Source of the DNA: Bacteroidales bacterium UBA1800 | Lineage (GTDB): Bacteria; Bacteroidota; Bacteroidia; Bacteroidales; VadinHA17 | NCBI GenBank assembly: GCA_002319915.1 | Contig: DCFQ01000059.1 | Location: 39,853 to 49,680 of the forward strand | Direction of reading: 5' to 3' | DNA: 9,828 nt | In this document: in pieces, positions 1-7,293 of the stretch | Numbering within the stretch: position 1 is the stretch's first letter | Layout: each line of letters opens with the position of its first letter | Program-made: the position numbers and the translations under genes | Notes under the pieces: generated by a model | What the model saw: the letters and a program-made list of their open reading frames with translations, nothing else | The model's database searches: none | What the model was told of the DNA's origin: nothing

Positions 1-42
1 CCTGATGCCTGATGCCTGATGCCTTACGCCTTACGCCTGTTG
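1..42. repeat. Heptamer tandem repeat tract (CCTNNNG)6
   Basis: Six consecutive 7-bp units are visible from the first base: three copies of CCTGATG, two of CCTTACG and one CCTGTTG. All fit CCTNNNG. The tract may extend left beyond the window. It lies just upstream of the oxidoreductase start at 76. Short heptamer tandem repeats in gene gaps are something I associate with Bacteroidota genomes; that is recollection, not a search result. The function is unknown. Confidence 0.85.
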
Positions 43-75
43 ATTATTTCCCGTGATCTTAAAACCATTACCGTT

Positions 76-1344
76 ATGACAAAAAACATTCTTTGCCGTC
101 GAAAGTTTCTGCAGAAAACAACAGCCGCTGCGGTTGCATTTACCATTATCCCGCGTCATGTGCTCGGGGGAGAAGGTTTCACTCCACCCAGCGACCAGCT
201 TTCCAAGGGTATTATCGGGGTAGGAGGCATGGGGAAGGGTCACATCCCCTACGAAGGAACCAGGGTACTTGCCGTGTGCGATGTCGATCACCGGCATCTT
301 GAAGAGGCAATTGCAATTGCCGGGAGTGATGTGAAGGGCTACCACGATTTCAGGGAACTTCTCGACCGGCCGGATATCGACATTGTCCATATTGCCACTC
401 CTCCTCACTGGCACGGGATCATAGCTAAAATGGCTGCGGAATCCGGGAAGGATATCTGGTGCGAGAAACCAATGACCAGGACTATAGGAGAGGGTATTAA
501 GGTTGTCAGGGCAGTTCAGGAGAACGGACGGATGTTCAGGCTGAATACCTGGTTCAGATTCAAGGATGAGTTCTATGGACTGGGAACGACTGTAAAGCCG
601 CTGAAAAAACTGGTCGACAGCGGTGTCCTTGGCTGGCCCCTCAAAGTTACCGTCAGCGGGATTACGGGTTACGACTGGAAGTTCTACTGGAGCGGACTCT
701 ATAATCTGAAACCCATGCCGGTGCCCGCTGAGCTCGACTATGATTTCTGGCTTGGACCTGCGCCTTACAAGCCCTATAACCCTGAAAGAGTGCACGCCAA
801 GTTCCGGGGATACTGGGATTATGACGGGGGAGGACTGGGCGATATGGGACAACATTACCTCGACCCGGTACAGTATATGCTCGGTAAAGATGAGACCGGT
901 CCGGTTTCAGTCGAGATCGATTCGCCGGAACAGCATTACGATGCGGTCGGCTCCTGGAGAAGGATCACTTACACCTATGATGACGGGTGCAAAATCATTC
1001 TTGACGGGGAAAACCGCGACAAGGATGCTGCTTATATTGAGGGACCCCACGGGAAGGTTTTTAAAGGCTTCAGGTCGGACATCAGGGACCTGGATAAGCT
1101 GATCAACTCACTGCCCGATCCGGAGCCGCAGGTTACCACGTTCACAGAGTCGGTCAGAACTAGAAAGAAATTTGCCCTCAATGAGGCGAATGGTCACAGG
1201 TCGTGTTCCATCGTAAATCTCGGCGTGGTTGCCCTCAGGCTGGGAAGAAACCTGAAGTATGATCCCGTCAGGCAGAGATTTATAGATGACGAGGGTGCGA
1301 ACAAGCTTATTGACCAGCCGATGCGCGGCCCCTGGAAGATATGA
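76..1344 (+). CDS. Tat-exported Gfo/Idh/MocA family sugar oxidoreductase
   Basis: Predicted NAD(P)-dependent oxidoreductase of 422 residues that oxidises or reduces a hydroxyl of a sugar or sugar derivative. The N terminus has a twin-arginine signal (C-R-R-K-F-L-Q-K at 7-14) followed by a hydrophobic stretch, implying export of the folded, cofactor-loaded enzyme. The Rossmann dinucleotide motif GVGGMG is at 48-53. The family signature CEKPM is at 129-133, with K131 the expected catalytic lysine. GDMGQH at 255-260 gives D256 and H260 with the D-x3-H spacing of the inositol dehydrogenase catalytic site. The C terminus ends in PMRGPWKI, a tail I associate with Bacteroidota members. An in-frame ATG at 19 would add 19 residues read partly from the repeat tract and would bury the Tat signal, so I place the start at 76. 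No Shine-Dalgarno sequence is visible. The 33-bp gap to the DUF1080 gene argues for an operon. The exact substrate cannot be read from sequence; 3-oxidation of glycosides is inferred from the neighbour. Confidence 0.9.
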   Translation: MTKNILCRRKFLQKTTAAAVAFTIIPRHVLGGEGFTPPSDQLSKGIIGVGGMGKGHIPYEGTRVLAVCDVDHRHLEEAIAIAGSDVKGYHDFRELLDRPDIDIVHIATPPHWHGIIAKMAAESGKDIWCEKPMTRTIGEGIKVVRAVQENGRMFRLNTWFRFKDEFYGLGTTVKPLKKLVDSGVLGWPLKVTVSGITGYDWKFYWSGLYNLKPMPVPAELDYDFWLGPAPYKPYNPERVHAKFRGYWDYDGGGLGDMGQHYLDPVQYMLGKDETGPVSVEIDSPEQHYDAVGSWRRITYTYDDGCKIILDGENRDKDAAYIEGPHGKVFKGFRSDIRDLDKLINSLPDPEPQVTTFTESVRTRKKFALNEANGHRSCSIVNLGVVALRLGRNLKYDPVRQRFIDDEGANKLIDQPMRGPWKI

Positions 1345-1377
1345 TGACCTCAATGAAACAGCTGAAAATCAAAATAA

Positions 1378-4300
1378 ATGAAACTCCATAAAATCATACT
1401 TACTGCACTTGTGACCATGTCCCTCGTTTATGGGATCAACGCACAGGATAATAGAACAGTCGAAACCAGGGTGGCCGATCTCCTTGCTCAGCTTCCTTCT
1501 GACAATACAGCTTACACCGAGAAGCTCATGACCGTCATGGCAACTCTCGGTGAACCCGGGATCAGATTGATCTGCGCCCAGATAGTTCCGCCCGGAACAG
1601 GTGATGATACCCATGCACGATTTGCGGTCGAAAGCTTTTCAAGGTTCCTCAGCCAGAAAGACAGGGAGGCCGAAAGGGCGAGCTGGGAAAAGATTTGTAT
1701 AGGTTTTGCGACAGATCAGAAAGACAAAAACGTTAAGGACTTTTTCATGAAGCAGCTTCAGCAGGTAGGCAGTGAGGCTACGGTTGAAGCGCTTAAGGGA
1801 TTTCTGTCCGACAAGGAGATGTGCGGACCTGCACTCGCTGCAATTCTGGCAGTTGGCGGGAAGCATGCCGAAGAGGCACTCGCCGCTTCATTGAAGGACC
1901 CTTCGCTTCCGTGCGCCGCAGCTGTGATGAATGGCCTTGCCGCGATGAAATCGGGGCTAGCAGTAAACGAATATATCACATGGTCGGCGGATATCAACGT
2001 GAATACCAAAGCCTCAGCATTCAATGCAATGGCACAGAGTGCGAGTCCGGTTGTTGGCCCGATCCTTTTGAAGGCAGCCAGGAGCGTCGGATACAGGTGG
2101 GAACACTCAGGCGCAACTACAGCCCTTTTGGGGTACGCTTCTAATGTGGCGGCCAATGGTGATCTGAAGACTATGGACAAGATTTGCAGGGAGGTGATCT
2201 CGAAATGCAACGACAGGCTCACCATCCAGAACAAAATCAAAGCGCTTGAAATTTACACTGCATTCCATGGGGAGGGAGCAATGAAAGAGCTTATAAAGGC
2301 GACGGGAAATCCTGACAAATCGTGCAGGAATGCCGCCTTACAGGCTTCCCTTGGGATTCCCGGCAAGGGGGTTGTTGACCGCTGGATCAGCTTCTTTCCC
2401 AAGGCCAGACCCGAAGCCAGGCCAGAGATTATTACCATGCTCGGCCAACGCGGAGACAAGGATGCCCTGCCACTCGTAAGGAGCTCGTTATCCGACCCTG
2501 ATCCTCAGGTCAGACTGGAAGCTGCCCCTGTACTTGGAAAGCTTGAGGGGAAGAAAGCCGTGCCTGATCTGATAGCATATCTTGGAAAATTCACCGGGAA
2601 ATCTGATCAGGATGCCGCAAAGGCAGCATTGATGTCTGTGTCGGGGACTGAGGAGATAACCCTTCTGAAGCCCCTTCTGAAAGACGGTGACCCGGCCTCG
2701 TCGGCAAGTGCCATTGATTTGATGGCATGGAGCAGGAACCACGAATTGTTTGGAGATGTACTGACCTGCACGTCATCTGCCGACGAAACGGTCAAAACTT
2801 CGGCATTCAGGGCCCTCCAATCGCTTGCAGAGCCCGCCGACCAGGGGAAGCTGCTGGAGTTGCTTACCTCCGTCGACAGGGAGCCGTGGCTTTCGGATAT
2901 CCAGGAGGCGCTCGCAACCGCTGCACTGAAAATAAGTGACAAAGAAAAAAGGTCGGATGAGATGCTGAAAGCCCTGCATAAGGGCATAGGATTCGGGAAG
3001 TTGTTGCCGGCCCTTTCAAAGACCGGTGGCAAGGCTGCCCTTGATGAGGTAATGAAGGAGTTCGGGAACGGAAATCCTGATACCAGGGATCTCTGTTTCA
3101 AGGCGCTGACATCCTGGCCTGATTTTTCAGCAGCATCGAAGCTGTATGAGATCTGTGCCTCCGGCAACAAGACTTTCGAGGCGCCTGCCTTCGACGGCTT
3201 TGTCAATGAAGTCAGGGATGCTTCCCTTACGGGAGAGCGCAAGCTTCTGCTGTACAGGAAAATAATGGCTTTTGCCCTTGATCCGGAGCGGAAAAACAGG
3301 ATATTGGAGGAAGTAGGAAAGATCAGGACCTACCCGGCATTGTTTTTTGCAGCCGGCTTCCTTGACAATCCGGAAACTTCAGCTGCAGCCGCCAGTGCAT
3401 CAATGTTCATTGCTCTTCCTTCTGCTGATTTAAATGCGGGAATGTATGGCACCATTGTCAGGAAAACACTTGAAAAAGCAATGGATAAGCTTGCAGGACC
3501 TGAAAAGGAATACAACAGGGAAATGATCAGCAAGTATCTTGCTTCGATGCCTGAAGATGAGGGATTTAAGCCGATGTTCAACGGGACGGACCTGTCGGGA
3601 TGGCAGGGTCTTGTCGAGAACCCGGTTGCCAGGGCAAAGATGAAAGGGACCGAGCTTGAACGCAAACAGGCTGAGGCCAATGTCCTTGTCCCTGCCAGCT
3701 GGAGCGTTAAGGATGGCTGCATCTGGTTCAACGGAAAGGGTGACAATCTTTGCTCAATTGCCGAGTATGGTGATTTCGAGATGCTGGTCGACTGGAAAAT
3801 CACCAGAGACGGCGACAGCGGTATTTACCTCAGGGGTTCTCCCCAGGTCCAGATATGGGATACATCGAGGACCGACGTTGGTGCCCAGGTAGGATCAGGG
3901 GGCCTTTACAATAATGCGGTCAATCCATCAAAACCGCTGAAAGTCGCTGACAATCCGATCGGTGACTGGAATTCATTCAGGATTGTGATGACCGGCGAAA
4001 AGGTATCGGTCTGGCTGAACGGGGATCTGGTCGTCGACAATGTGGTCATGGAAAACTACTGGGACCGGAAGATCCCGATCTTCCCGAAGGGACCCATCGA
4101 GCTGCAGGCCCACGGGACAGATCTTGCATTCAGGGATATTTATGTCAGGGAGATCAGTGACAAGGATTTTGACCTGACCCAGGATGAGAAGTCGGAGGGG
4201 TTCGTCGCTCTTTTTAATGGGAGGAATCTCGACAACTGGACCGGCAACAAGAAATCATACGTTGCCGAGGACGGAATGATCGTGATCAAGCCGGAAGACG

Positions 4301-4779
4301 GCGGCGGCGGGAACCTTTACACAGAAAAGGAATTTGAGGATTTCATTTTCAGGTTTGAATTTCAGCTGACCCCTGCTGCCAACAATGGCATCGGCATAAG
4401 GGCACCGCTCGAGGGTGATGCAGCCTATGTCGGCATGGAGATCCAGGTGCTCGACAATACAGCTCCCGTTTACGCGAATCTTCAGCCTTACCAGTATCAC
4501 GGGTCAGTTTATGGGGTTATTCCGGCAAAACGGGGATACCTCAAGCCCGTCGGGGAATGGAACTCAGAGGAAATCAAAGCTGTCGGCACGCACATCACGG
4601 TTACCCTGAATGGAACCGTAATTGTAGACGGCGATATTGCCGGCCCTCGGGACAACGGCACCATGGACCATAATGACCATCCGGGACTGAGAAACAAAAC
4701 AGGTCATATCGGCTTCCTGGGTCACGGGTCAATTGTTAAATTCCGGAAAATAAGAATAAAAGATCTTTCAGAACAGTAA
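1378..4779 (+). CDS. Secreted HEAT-repeat protein with two C-terminal DUF1080 (3-keto-disaccharide hydrolase) domains
   Basis: A protein of 1133 residues. A Sec signal peptide (K2-K5 basic, hydrophobic 6-20, likely cleavage after A22) sends it to the envelope. Residues ~25-725 are alpha-helical and repetitive; the clearest HEAT-like segment is ~354-405, with D-P-D-P-Q-V-R-L-E-A-A as its core. Two DUF1080 (PF06439) domains follow. Domain 1 (~729-926) opens with FNGTDLSGW (734-742) and contains DGDSGIYLRG (811-820) and PQVQIWD (822-828). Domain 2 (~941-1129) opens with LFNGRNLDNW (945-954) and contains GIGIRAP (1004-1010) and GMEIQVLDN (1019-1027). The family is now described as 3-keto-disaccharide hydrolase, cleaving 3-oxidised glycosides by elimination; the fold is concanavalin/LamG-like, so one copy could instead bind sugar. 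The HEAT part may be a scaffold. It lies directly downstream of an oxidoreductase able to supply a keto-sugar substrate. No Shine-Dalgarno sequence is seen before the ATG, and the reading frame is intact throughout. Domain calls are strong; the reaction is inferred from the family. Confidence 0.9.
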   Translation: MKLHKIILTALVTMSLVYGINAQDNRTVETRVADLLAQLPSDNTAYTEKLMTVMATLGEPGIRLICAQIVPPGTGDDTHARFAVESFSRFLSQKDREAERASWEKICIGFATDQKDKNVKDFFMKQLQQVGSEATVEALKGFLSDKEMCGPALAAILAVGGKHAEEALAASLKDPSLPCAAAVMNGLAAMKSGLAVNEYITWSADINVNTKASAFNAMAQSASPVVGPILLKAARSVGYRWEHSGATTALLGYASNVAANGDLKTMDKICREVISKCNDRLTIQNKIKALEIYTAFHGEGAMKELIKATGNPDKSCRNAALQASLGIPGKGVVDRWISFFPKARPEARPEIITMLGQRGDKDALPLVRSSLSDPDPQVRLEAAPVLGKLEGKKAVPDLIAYLGKFTGKSDQDAAKAALMSVSGTEEITLLKPLLKDGDPASSASAIDLMAWSRNHELFGDVLTCTSSADETVKTSAFRALQSLAEPADQGKLLELLTSVDREPWLSDIQEALATAALKISDKEKRSDEMLKALHKGIGFGKLLPALSKTGGKAALDEVMKEFGNGNPDTRDLCFKALTSWPDFSAASKLYEICASGNKTFEAPAFDGFVNEVRDASLTGERKLLLYRKIMAFALDPERKNRILEEVGKIRTYPALFFAAGFLDNPETSAAAASASMFIALPSADLNAGMYGTIVRKTLEKAMDKLAGPEKEYNREMISKYLASMPEDEGFKPMFNGTDLSGWQGLVENPVARAKMKGTELERKQAEANVLVPASWSVKDGCIWFNGKGDNLCSIAEYGDFEMLVDWKITRDGDSGIYLRGSPQVQIWDTSRTDVGAQVGSGGLYNNAVNPSKPLKVADNPIGDWNSFRIVMTGEKVSVWLNGDLVVDNVVMENYWDRKIPIFPKGPIELQAHGTDLAFRDIYVREISDKDFDLTQDEKSEGFVALFNGRNLDNWTGNKKSYVAEDGMIVIKPEDGGGGNLYTEKEFEDFIFRFEFQLTPAANNGIGIRAPLEGDAAYVGMEIQVLDNTAPVYANLQPYQYHGSVYGVIPAKRGYLKPVGEWNSEEIKAVGTHITVTLNGTVIVDGDIAGPRDNGTMDHNDHPGLRNKTGHIGFLGHGSIVKFRKIRIKDLSEQ

Positions 4780-4786
4780 ACCTTTA

Positions 4787-4878
4787 AACCGCAAAGATCG
4801 CAAAGCTTAAAAATCAGAGTTCGCAAAGAAGCAGTTATCCTTTGCGTGCTTTGCTAAAACTTCGCGTACTTTGCGGTT
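4787..4878. repeat. GCAAAG-type palindromic intergenic repeat
   Basis: AACCGCAAAG at 4787-4796 is matched exactly by its reverse complement CTTTGCGGTT at 4869-4878. The arms extend inward to 19 bp with three mismatches. Inside them, CGCAAAG (4822-4828) pairs with CTTTGCG (4840-4846), and GCAAAGC (4800-4806) with GCTTTGC (4848-4854). The element fills most of the gap between the DUF1080 gene and the fucosidase and could fold as a nested hairpin in RNA. There is no T-run on its right side, so it is not a textbook intrinsic terminator, but it could attenuate transcription or protect upstream mRNA. I recall similar GCAAAG-rich elements scattered in Bacteroidota genomes; not verified here. Confidence 0.75.
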
Positions 4879-4910
4879 CGTGTATTTGGTAATTCCATAA
4901 AATATTAAAT

Positions 4911-6350
4911 ATGAGGATTTTATTATTAATTCTGCCGTTCATTATCATATTGAACTCCTGCTCAGAAATCAAACCCCCGGAACCATTCGGCCCGGTGCCG
5001 ACTGAAAGCCAGCTTGCATGGCATGATATGGAGTATTACATGTTCGCGCATTTTACCGTAAACACCTTCACCGATAAGGAATGGGGTTACGGCGATGAAA
5101 AGGAGTCGGTCTTCAATCCTTCGGCCCTCGATTGCCGTCAATGGGCAAGGGTTGCAAAGGAAGCCGGTATGAAGGGAATAATAATCACTGCCAAGCACCA
5201 TGACGGTTTTTGTCTGTGGCCCTCAAAATTCACGGAACATTCGGTGAAGAATTCGCCGTGGAAGGATGGCAAGGGCGATGTCGTTAAGGAGCTTAGCGAG
5301 GCATGCAGGGAGTACGGTTTAAAGCTTGGCATTTACCTCTCGCCGTGGGACAGGAACAGCCCTGTTTACGGCACACCTGCTTACCTGGAGTACTACCGTG
5401 ACCAGCTGAAGGAGCTGCTTTCAGGCTACGGTGATATTTTTGAGGTCTGGTTCGACGGGGCTAACGGCGGCGATGGCTATTACGGCGGGGCAAGGGAGAT
5501 GAGGAGGATCGACAACAGGACTTACTATGACTGGCCAGTAACTGTCGGCATTGTCAGGCAGCTTCAGCCGGGTGCCCTGATATTCAGTGATGCCGGACCG
5601 GATATCCGGTGGGTCGGCAATGAAAGCGGGATGGGAAGCCTTACCAACTGGTGTCTTTTAAACCGCGACCAGATGTACCCGGGCGGTGATTTTGCACGAA
5701 TCCTTGGGGAGGGGCATGAGGATGGGAAATTCTGGGTCCCTGCGGAAGTGGATGTTTCGATCCGCAGGGGATGGTTCTGGCATCCTTCGGAAGATACACT
5801 TGTCAGATCGCCTGAAAACCTGATGGAGCTTTATTATTCCTCTGTCGGAAGGAACAGCAACCTTCTTCTCAATGTACCGCCTGACAGAATGGGTCAGCTG
5901 AATGCGAATGATGTAAAATCACTTATCGCATTCAGGGAACTCAGGGAAAAAGATTTCTCTGTGGAGCTGGCAAGGGGAAAGAAGGCAACTGCAACATCCG
6001 TGAGAGGGAAAGGGTATTCAGCCTCAAATGTGAACGATGGCGATCCGGTGACTTATTGGGCAACCCCCGATGATGTGAAGGCTGCAAGCATAACGATCGA
6101 TCTGGGAAAAGAGACGAAGATTAACAGGCTGGTCGCCCAGGAATATATCCGGCTGGGCCAAAGGGTGACCGGATTCAGGGTTGAATCGCTGAAAGGCGAC
6201 AAGTGGGAGACCGTCATTGAGGGAACAACGATCGGCCATAAGATTATCCGGAAATTCCCCGAAGTAACGACATCGAAGATCCGGTTTACGATTACCGGGG
6301 CCAAAGCCTGTCCGCTGATATCAAATATTGAGCTTTACAGGGCTCCCTGA
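4911..6350 (+). CDS. GH29 alpha-L-fucosidase lipoprotein with C-terminal discoidin/CBM-like domain
   Basis: Predicted retaining exo-alpha-L-fucosidase of 479 residues that releases terminal fucose from glycans. The N terminus is a lipoprotein signal: hydrophobic 3-14, then L-N-S-C with C17 as the lipidated cysteine, so it is membrane-anchored in the envelope. The GH29 catalytic domain spans ~27-345. HHDGF at 96-100 and the nucleophile region VWFDGANG (179-186, D182) are typical. E238 in RWVGNESG (233-240) is the probable acid/base, by analogy with the alpha-1,3/1,4-specific GH29 subfamily B. LLLNVPPD at 318-325 is a conserved GH29 landmark. Residues ~350-479 look like an F5/8 type C (CBM32-like) beta-sandwich, with ASNVNDGDPVTYW (371-383) and ITIDLG (394-399). 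It sits 131 bp downstream of the DUF1080 gene on the same strand, so it is either co-transcribed through the palindromic repeat or separately promoted. No clear -7/-33 promoter was found in the gap. Linkage specificity is inference. Confidence 0.92.
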   Translation: MRILLLILPFIIILNSCSEIKPPEPFGPVPTESQLAWHDMEYYMFAHFTVNTFTDKEWGYGDEKESVFNPSALDCRQWARVAKEAGMKGIIITAKHHDGFCLWPSKFTEHSVKNSPWKDGKGDVVKELSEACREYGLKLGIYLSPWDRNSPVYGTPAYLEYYRDQLKELLSGYGDIFEVWFDGANGGDGYYGGAREMRRIDNRTYYDWPVTVGIVRQLQPGALIFSDAGPDIRWVGNESGMGSLTNWCLLNRDQMYPGGDFARILGEGHEDGKFWVPAEVDVSIRRGWFWHPSEDTLVRSPENLMELYYSSVGRNSNLLLNVPPDRMGQLNANDVKSLIAFRELREKDFSVELARGKKATATSVRGKGYSASNVNDGDPVTYWATPDDVKAASITIDLGKETKINRLVAQEYIRLGQRVTGFRVESLKGDKWETVIEGTTIGHKIIRKFPEVTTSKIRFTITGAKACPLISNIELYRAP

Positions 6351-6373
6351 CGCTGACATTCCTCCCTGCTTAA

Positions 6374-6407
6374 GCGTGAAATGTTCCTATTTCTGGAACA
6401 TCTTCGC
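6374..6407. terminator. Hairpin between convergent genes (possible bidirectional terminator)
   Basis: ATGTTCC (6381-6387) and GGAACAT (6395-6401) form a perfect 7-bp stem with a 7-nt loop. Outer GCG (6374-6376) and CGC (6405-6407) can extend it across a small internal loop. It overlaps the last codons of the aldolase gene and lies ~30 bp past the fucosidase stop, a suitable place for stopping both convergent transcripts. Neither side carries a strong T-tract, so this is a tentative call. Confidence 0.35.
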
Positions 6408-7058
6408 TATTTTCAATGCGTTATCGACCCTCTGCTTCAGGGTTTCCCAGTCTTTCTTCTGAATCAGCTCTTTTGTCAGGAGATTCGACCCGATACCGAC
6501 GCAGGTTGCGCCACCCTCAAACCATTCCCTGAGGTTGTCGACTGTCGGTTCCACACCTCCTGTGGGCATAATGCTTGTCCAGGGGCACGGGCCCTTGACG
6601 GCCTTGATGAAATCAGGTCCGCCGACGGACAATCCCGGGAACATCTTCACGATCTCGGCCCCGAGCTCTTCGGCATTGCTGATCTCCGACATCGATCCGC
6701 ACCCCGGGATATAGAGAATTTTTCTCCTGTTACAAACTTTGGCAATTTCAGGATTGAACATCGGCGAGACGATGAAATTAGCCCCGAGCTGAATGAAAAT
6801 TGATGCAGTTCCTGCATCCACCACCGATCCGGCACCCATTATCAGCGACGGGAACTCCTTCTCGATCCATTTATTGAGGTCACTGAAAAGCTCGTGCGCA
6901 AAATCGCCCCGGTTCGTGAACTCGAAGATTCTCATTCCTCCCTCATAGCAGGCCTTAAGTACATTCCTGCAAATATGCGGGTCCTTGTGATAAAAGATCG
7001 GAACTATTCCTGCATCCTGAATTTTAAGGATTACATCAACCCTGGTGAATCGTGCCAT
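6387..7058 (-). CDS. eda: KDPG/KHG aldolase family protein (2-dehydro-3-deoxyphosphogluconate / 4-hydroxy-2-oxoglutarate aldolase)
   Basis: Predicted cytoplasmic class I aldolase of 223 residues, close to the family's usual ~210. It would split 2-keto-3-deoxy-6-phosphogluconate to pyruvate and glyceraldehyde-3-phosphate, or act on 4-hydroxy-2-oxoglutarate. E46 in RIFEFTNRG (43-51) matches the catalytic glutamate. K138 in IVKMFPG (136-142) is the Schiff-base lysine. SVGGPDFIKA (144-153) and MPTGGVEP (164-171) correspond to the phosphate-binding and C-terminal barrel loops. PGCGSMSE (118-125) replaces the PGVxTPTE of the E. coli enzyme. An upstream in-frame ATG at 7145 would add 29 lysine-rich residues with no family counterpart and would lie upstream of the promoter, so the MARFTR start is preferred. 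No sugar-acid dehydratase or kinase gene lies nearby, so the pathway is not defined by context. It is convergent with the fucosidase and has its own promoter. Confidence 0.9.
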   Translation of the reverse strand: MARFTRVDVILKIQDAGIVPIFYHKDPHICRNVLKACYEGGMRIFEFTNRGDFAHELFSDLNKWIEKEFPSLIMGAGSVVDAGTASIFIQLGANFIVSPMFNPEIAKVCNRRKILYIPGCGSMSEISNAEELGAEIVKMFPGLSVGGPDFIKAVKGPCPWTSIMPTGGVEPTVDNLREWFEGGATCVGIGSNLLTKELIQKKDWETLKQRVDNALKIAKMFQK

Positions 7059-7082
7059 ACCATTATTTTTTCTAAATCCATA

Positions 7083-7113
7083 CAAAATTATTTTTAATTT
7101 TTTTCCAACCAAG
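7083..7113 (-). promoter_or_regulatory. Bacteroidota-type promoter for the aldolase gene
   Basis: Read on the minus strand, 7090 to 7083 is TAATTTTG, an exact match to the Bacteroidota -7 consensus TAnnTTTG. A CTTG (7113 to 7110) stands 19 bp upstream, matching the -33 TTTG position with one mismatch. Transcription would begin near 7078, giving a leader of about 20 nt before the ATG at 7058. Confidence 0.55.
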
Positions 7114-7153
7114 CAGTTAAGGCTTTTTTTGAAGATAACAGGCAAATATGTTG

Positions 7154-7249
7154 GTCTGCTTGTCTGCTTGCCTGCCCTGCATTCTGGCTCCTTCGCTATC
7201 CCGAAATACCATGTCGGGATTTAACGCTCGGCCCGGTCTGCCGGTCTGT
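7154..7249. repeat. Two small 8-bp tandem duplications and a 7-bp inverted repeat in the aldolase/methyltransferase gap
   Basis: GTCTGCTT occurs twice in tandem at 7154-7169, followed by degenerate GCCTGCCCTGC. CGGTCTGC/CGGTCTGT occurs in tandem at 7234-7249. Between them ATCCCGA (7198-7204) is matched by TCGGGAT (7214-7220) around a 9-nt loop. These lie upstream of the aldolase promoter and downstream of the methyltransferase, in the 279-bp gap 7059-7337. I see no gene or recognised RNA in this gap. Confidence 0.6.
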
Positions 7250-7293
7250 ATTACACGGCTGTTTATTGAAATCGGAAATGATTTAATAGATGG

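Noticed and set aside
19..75. Upstream in-frame start giving a 441-residue oxidoreductase
   Set aside because: The extra 19 residues derive partly from the heptamer repeat and would place the twin-arginine motif about 27 residues in; the ATG at 76 gives a normal Tat signal.
31..855. Long minus-strand open frame opposite the oxidoreductase
   Set aside because: It has no recognisable domain and lies entirely antisense to a well-supported gene; it is a by-product of codon bias.
2607..3242. 211-codon minus-strand frame inside the HEAT/DUF1080 gene
   Set aside because: Serine-rich, low-information translation antisense to a continuous real frame; no family resemblance.
4787..4878. GCAAAG repeat as a CRISPR array
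   Set aside because: Units are only 6-10 bp, partly inverted, with no unique spacers of regular length and no cas genes nearby.
4879..4910. Promoter directly upstream of the fucosidase
   Set aside because: TATTTG and TACTTTG occur here and just before, but neither fits TAnnTTTG; not enough to call.
6381..6803. 140-codon + strand frame opposite the aldolase gene
   Set aside because: It is antisense to the aldolase, whose catalytic motifs are intact; its translation shows no domain.
7059..7145. Longer aldolase reading frame starting at 7145
   Set aside because: The extra 29 residues match nothing in the family and would begin upstream of a good promoter whose transcript starts near 7078.
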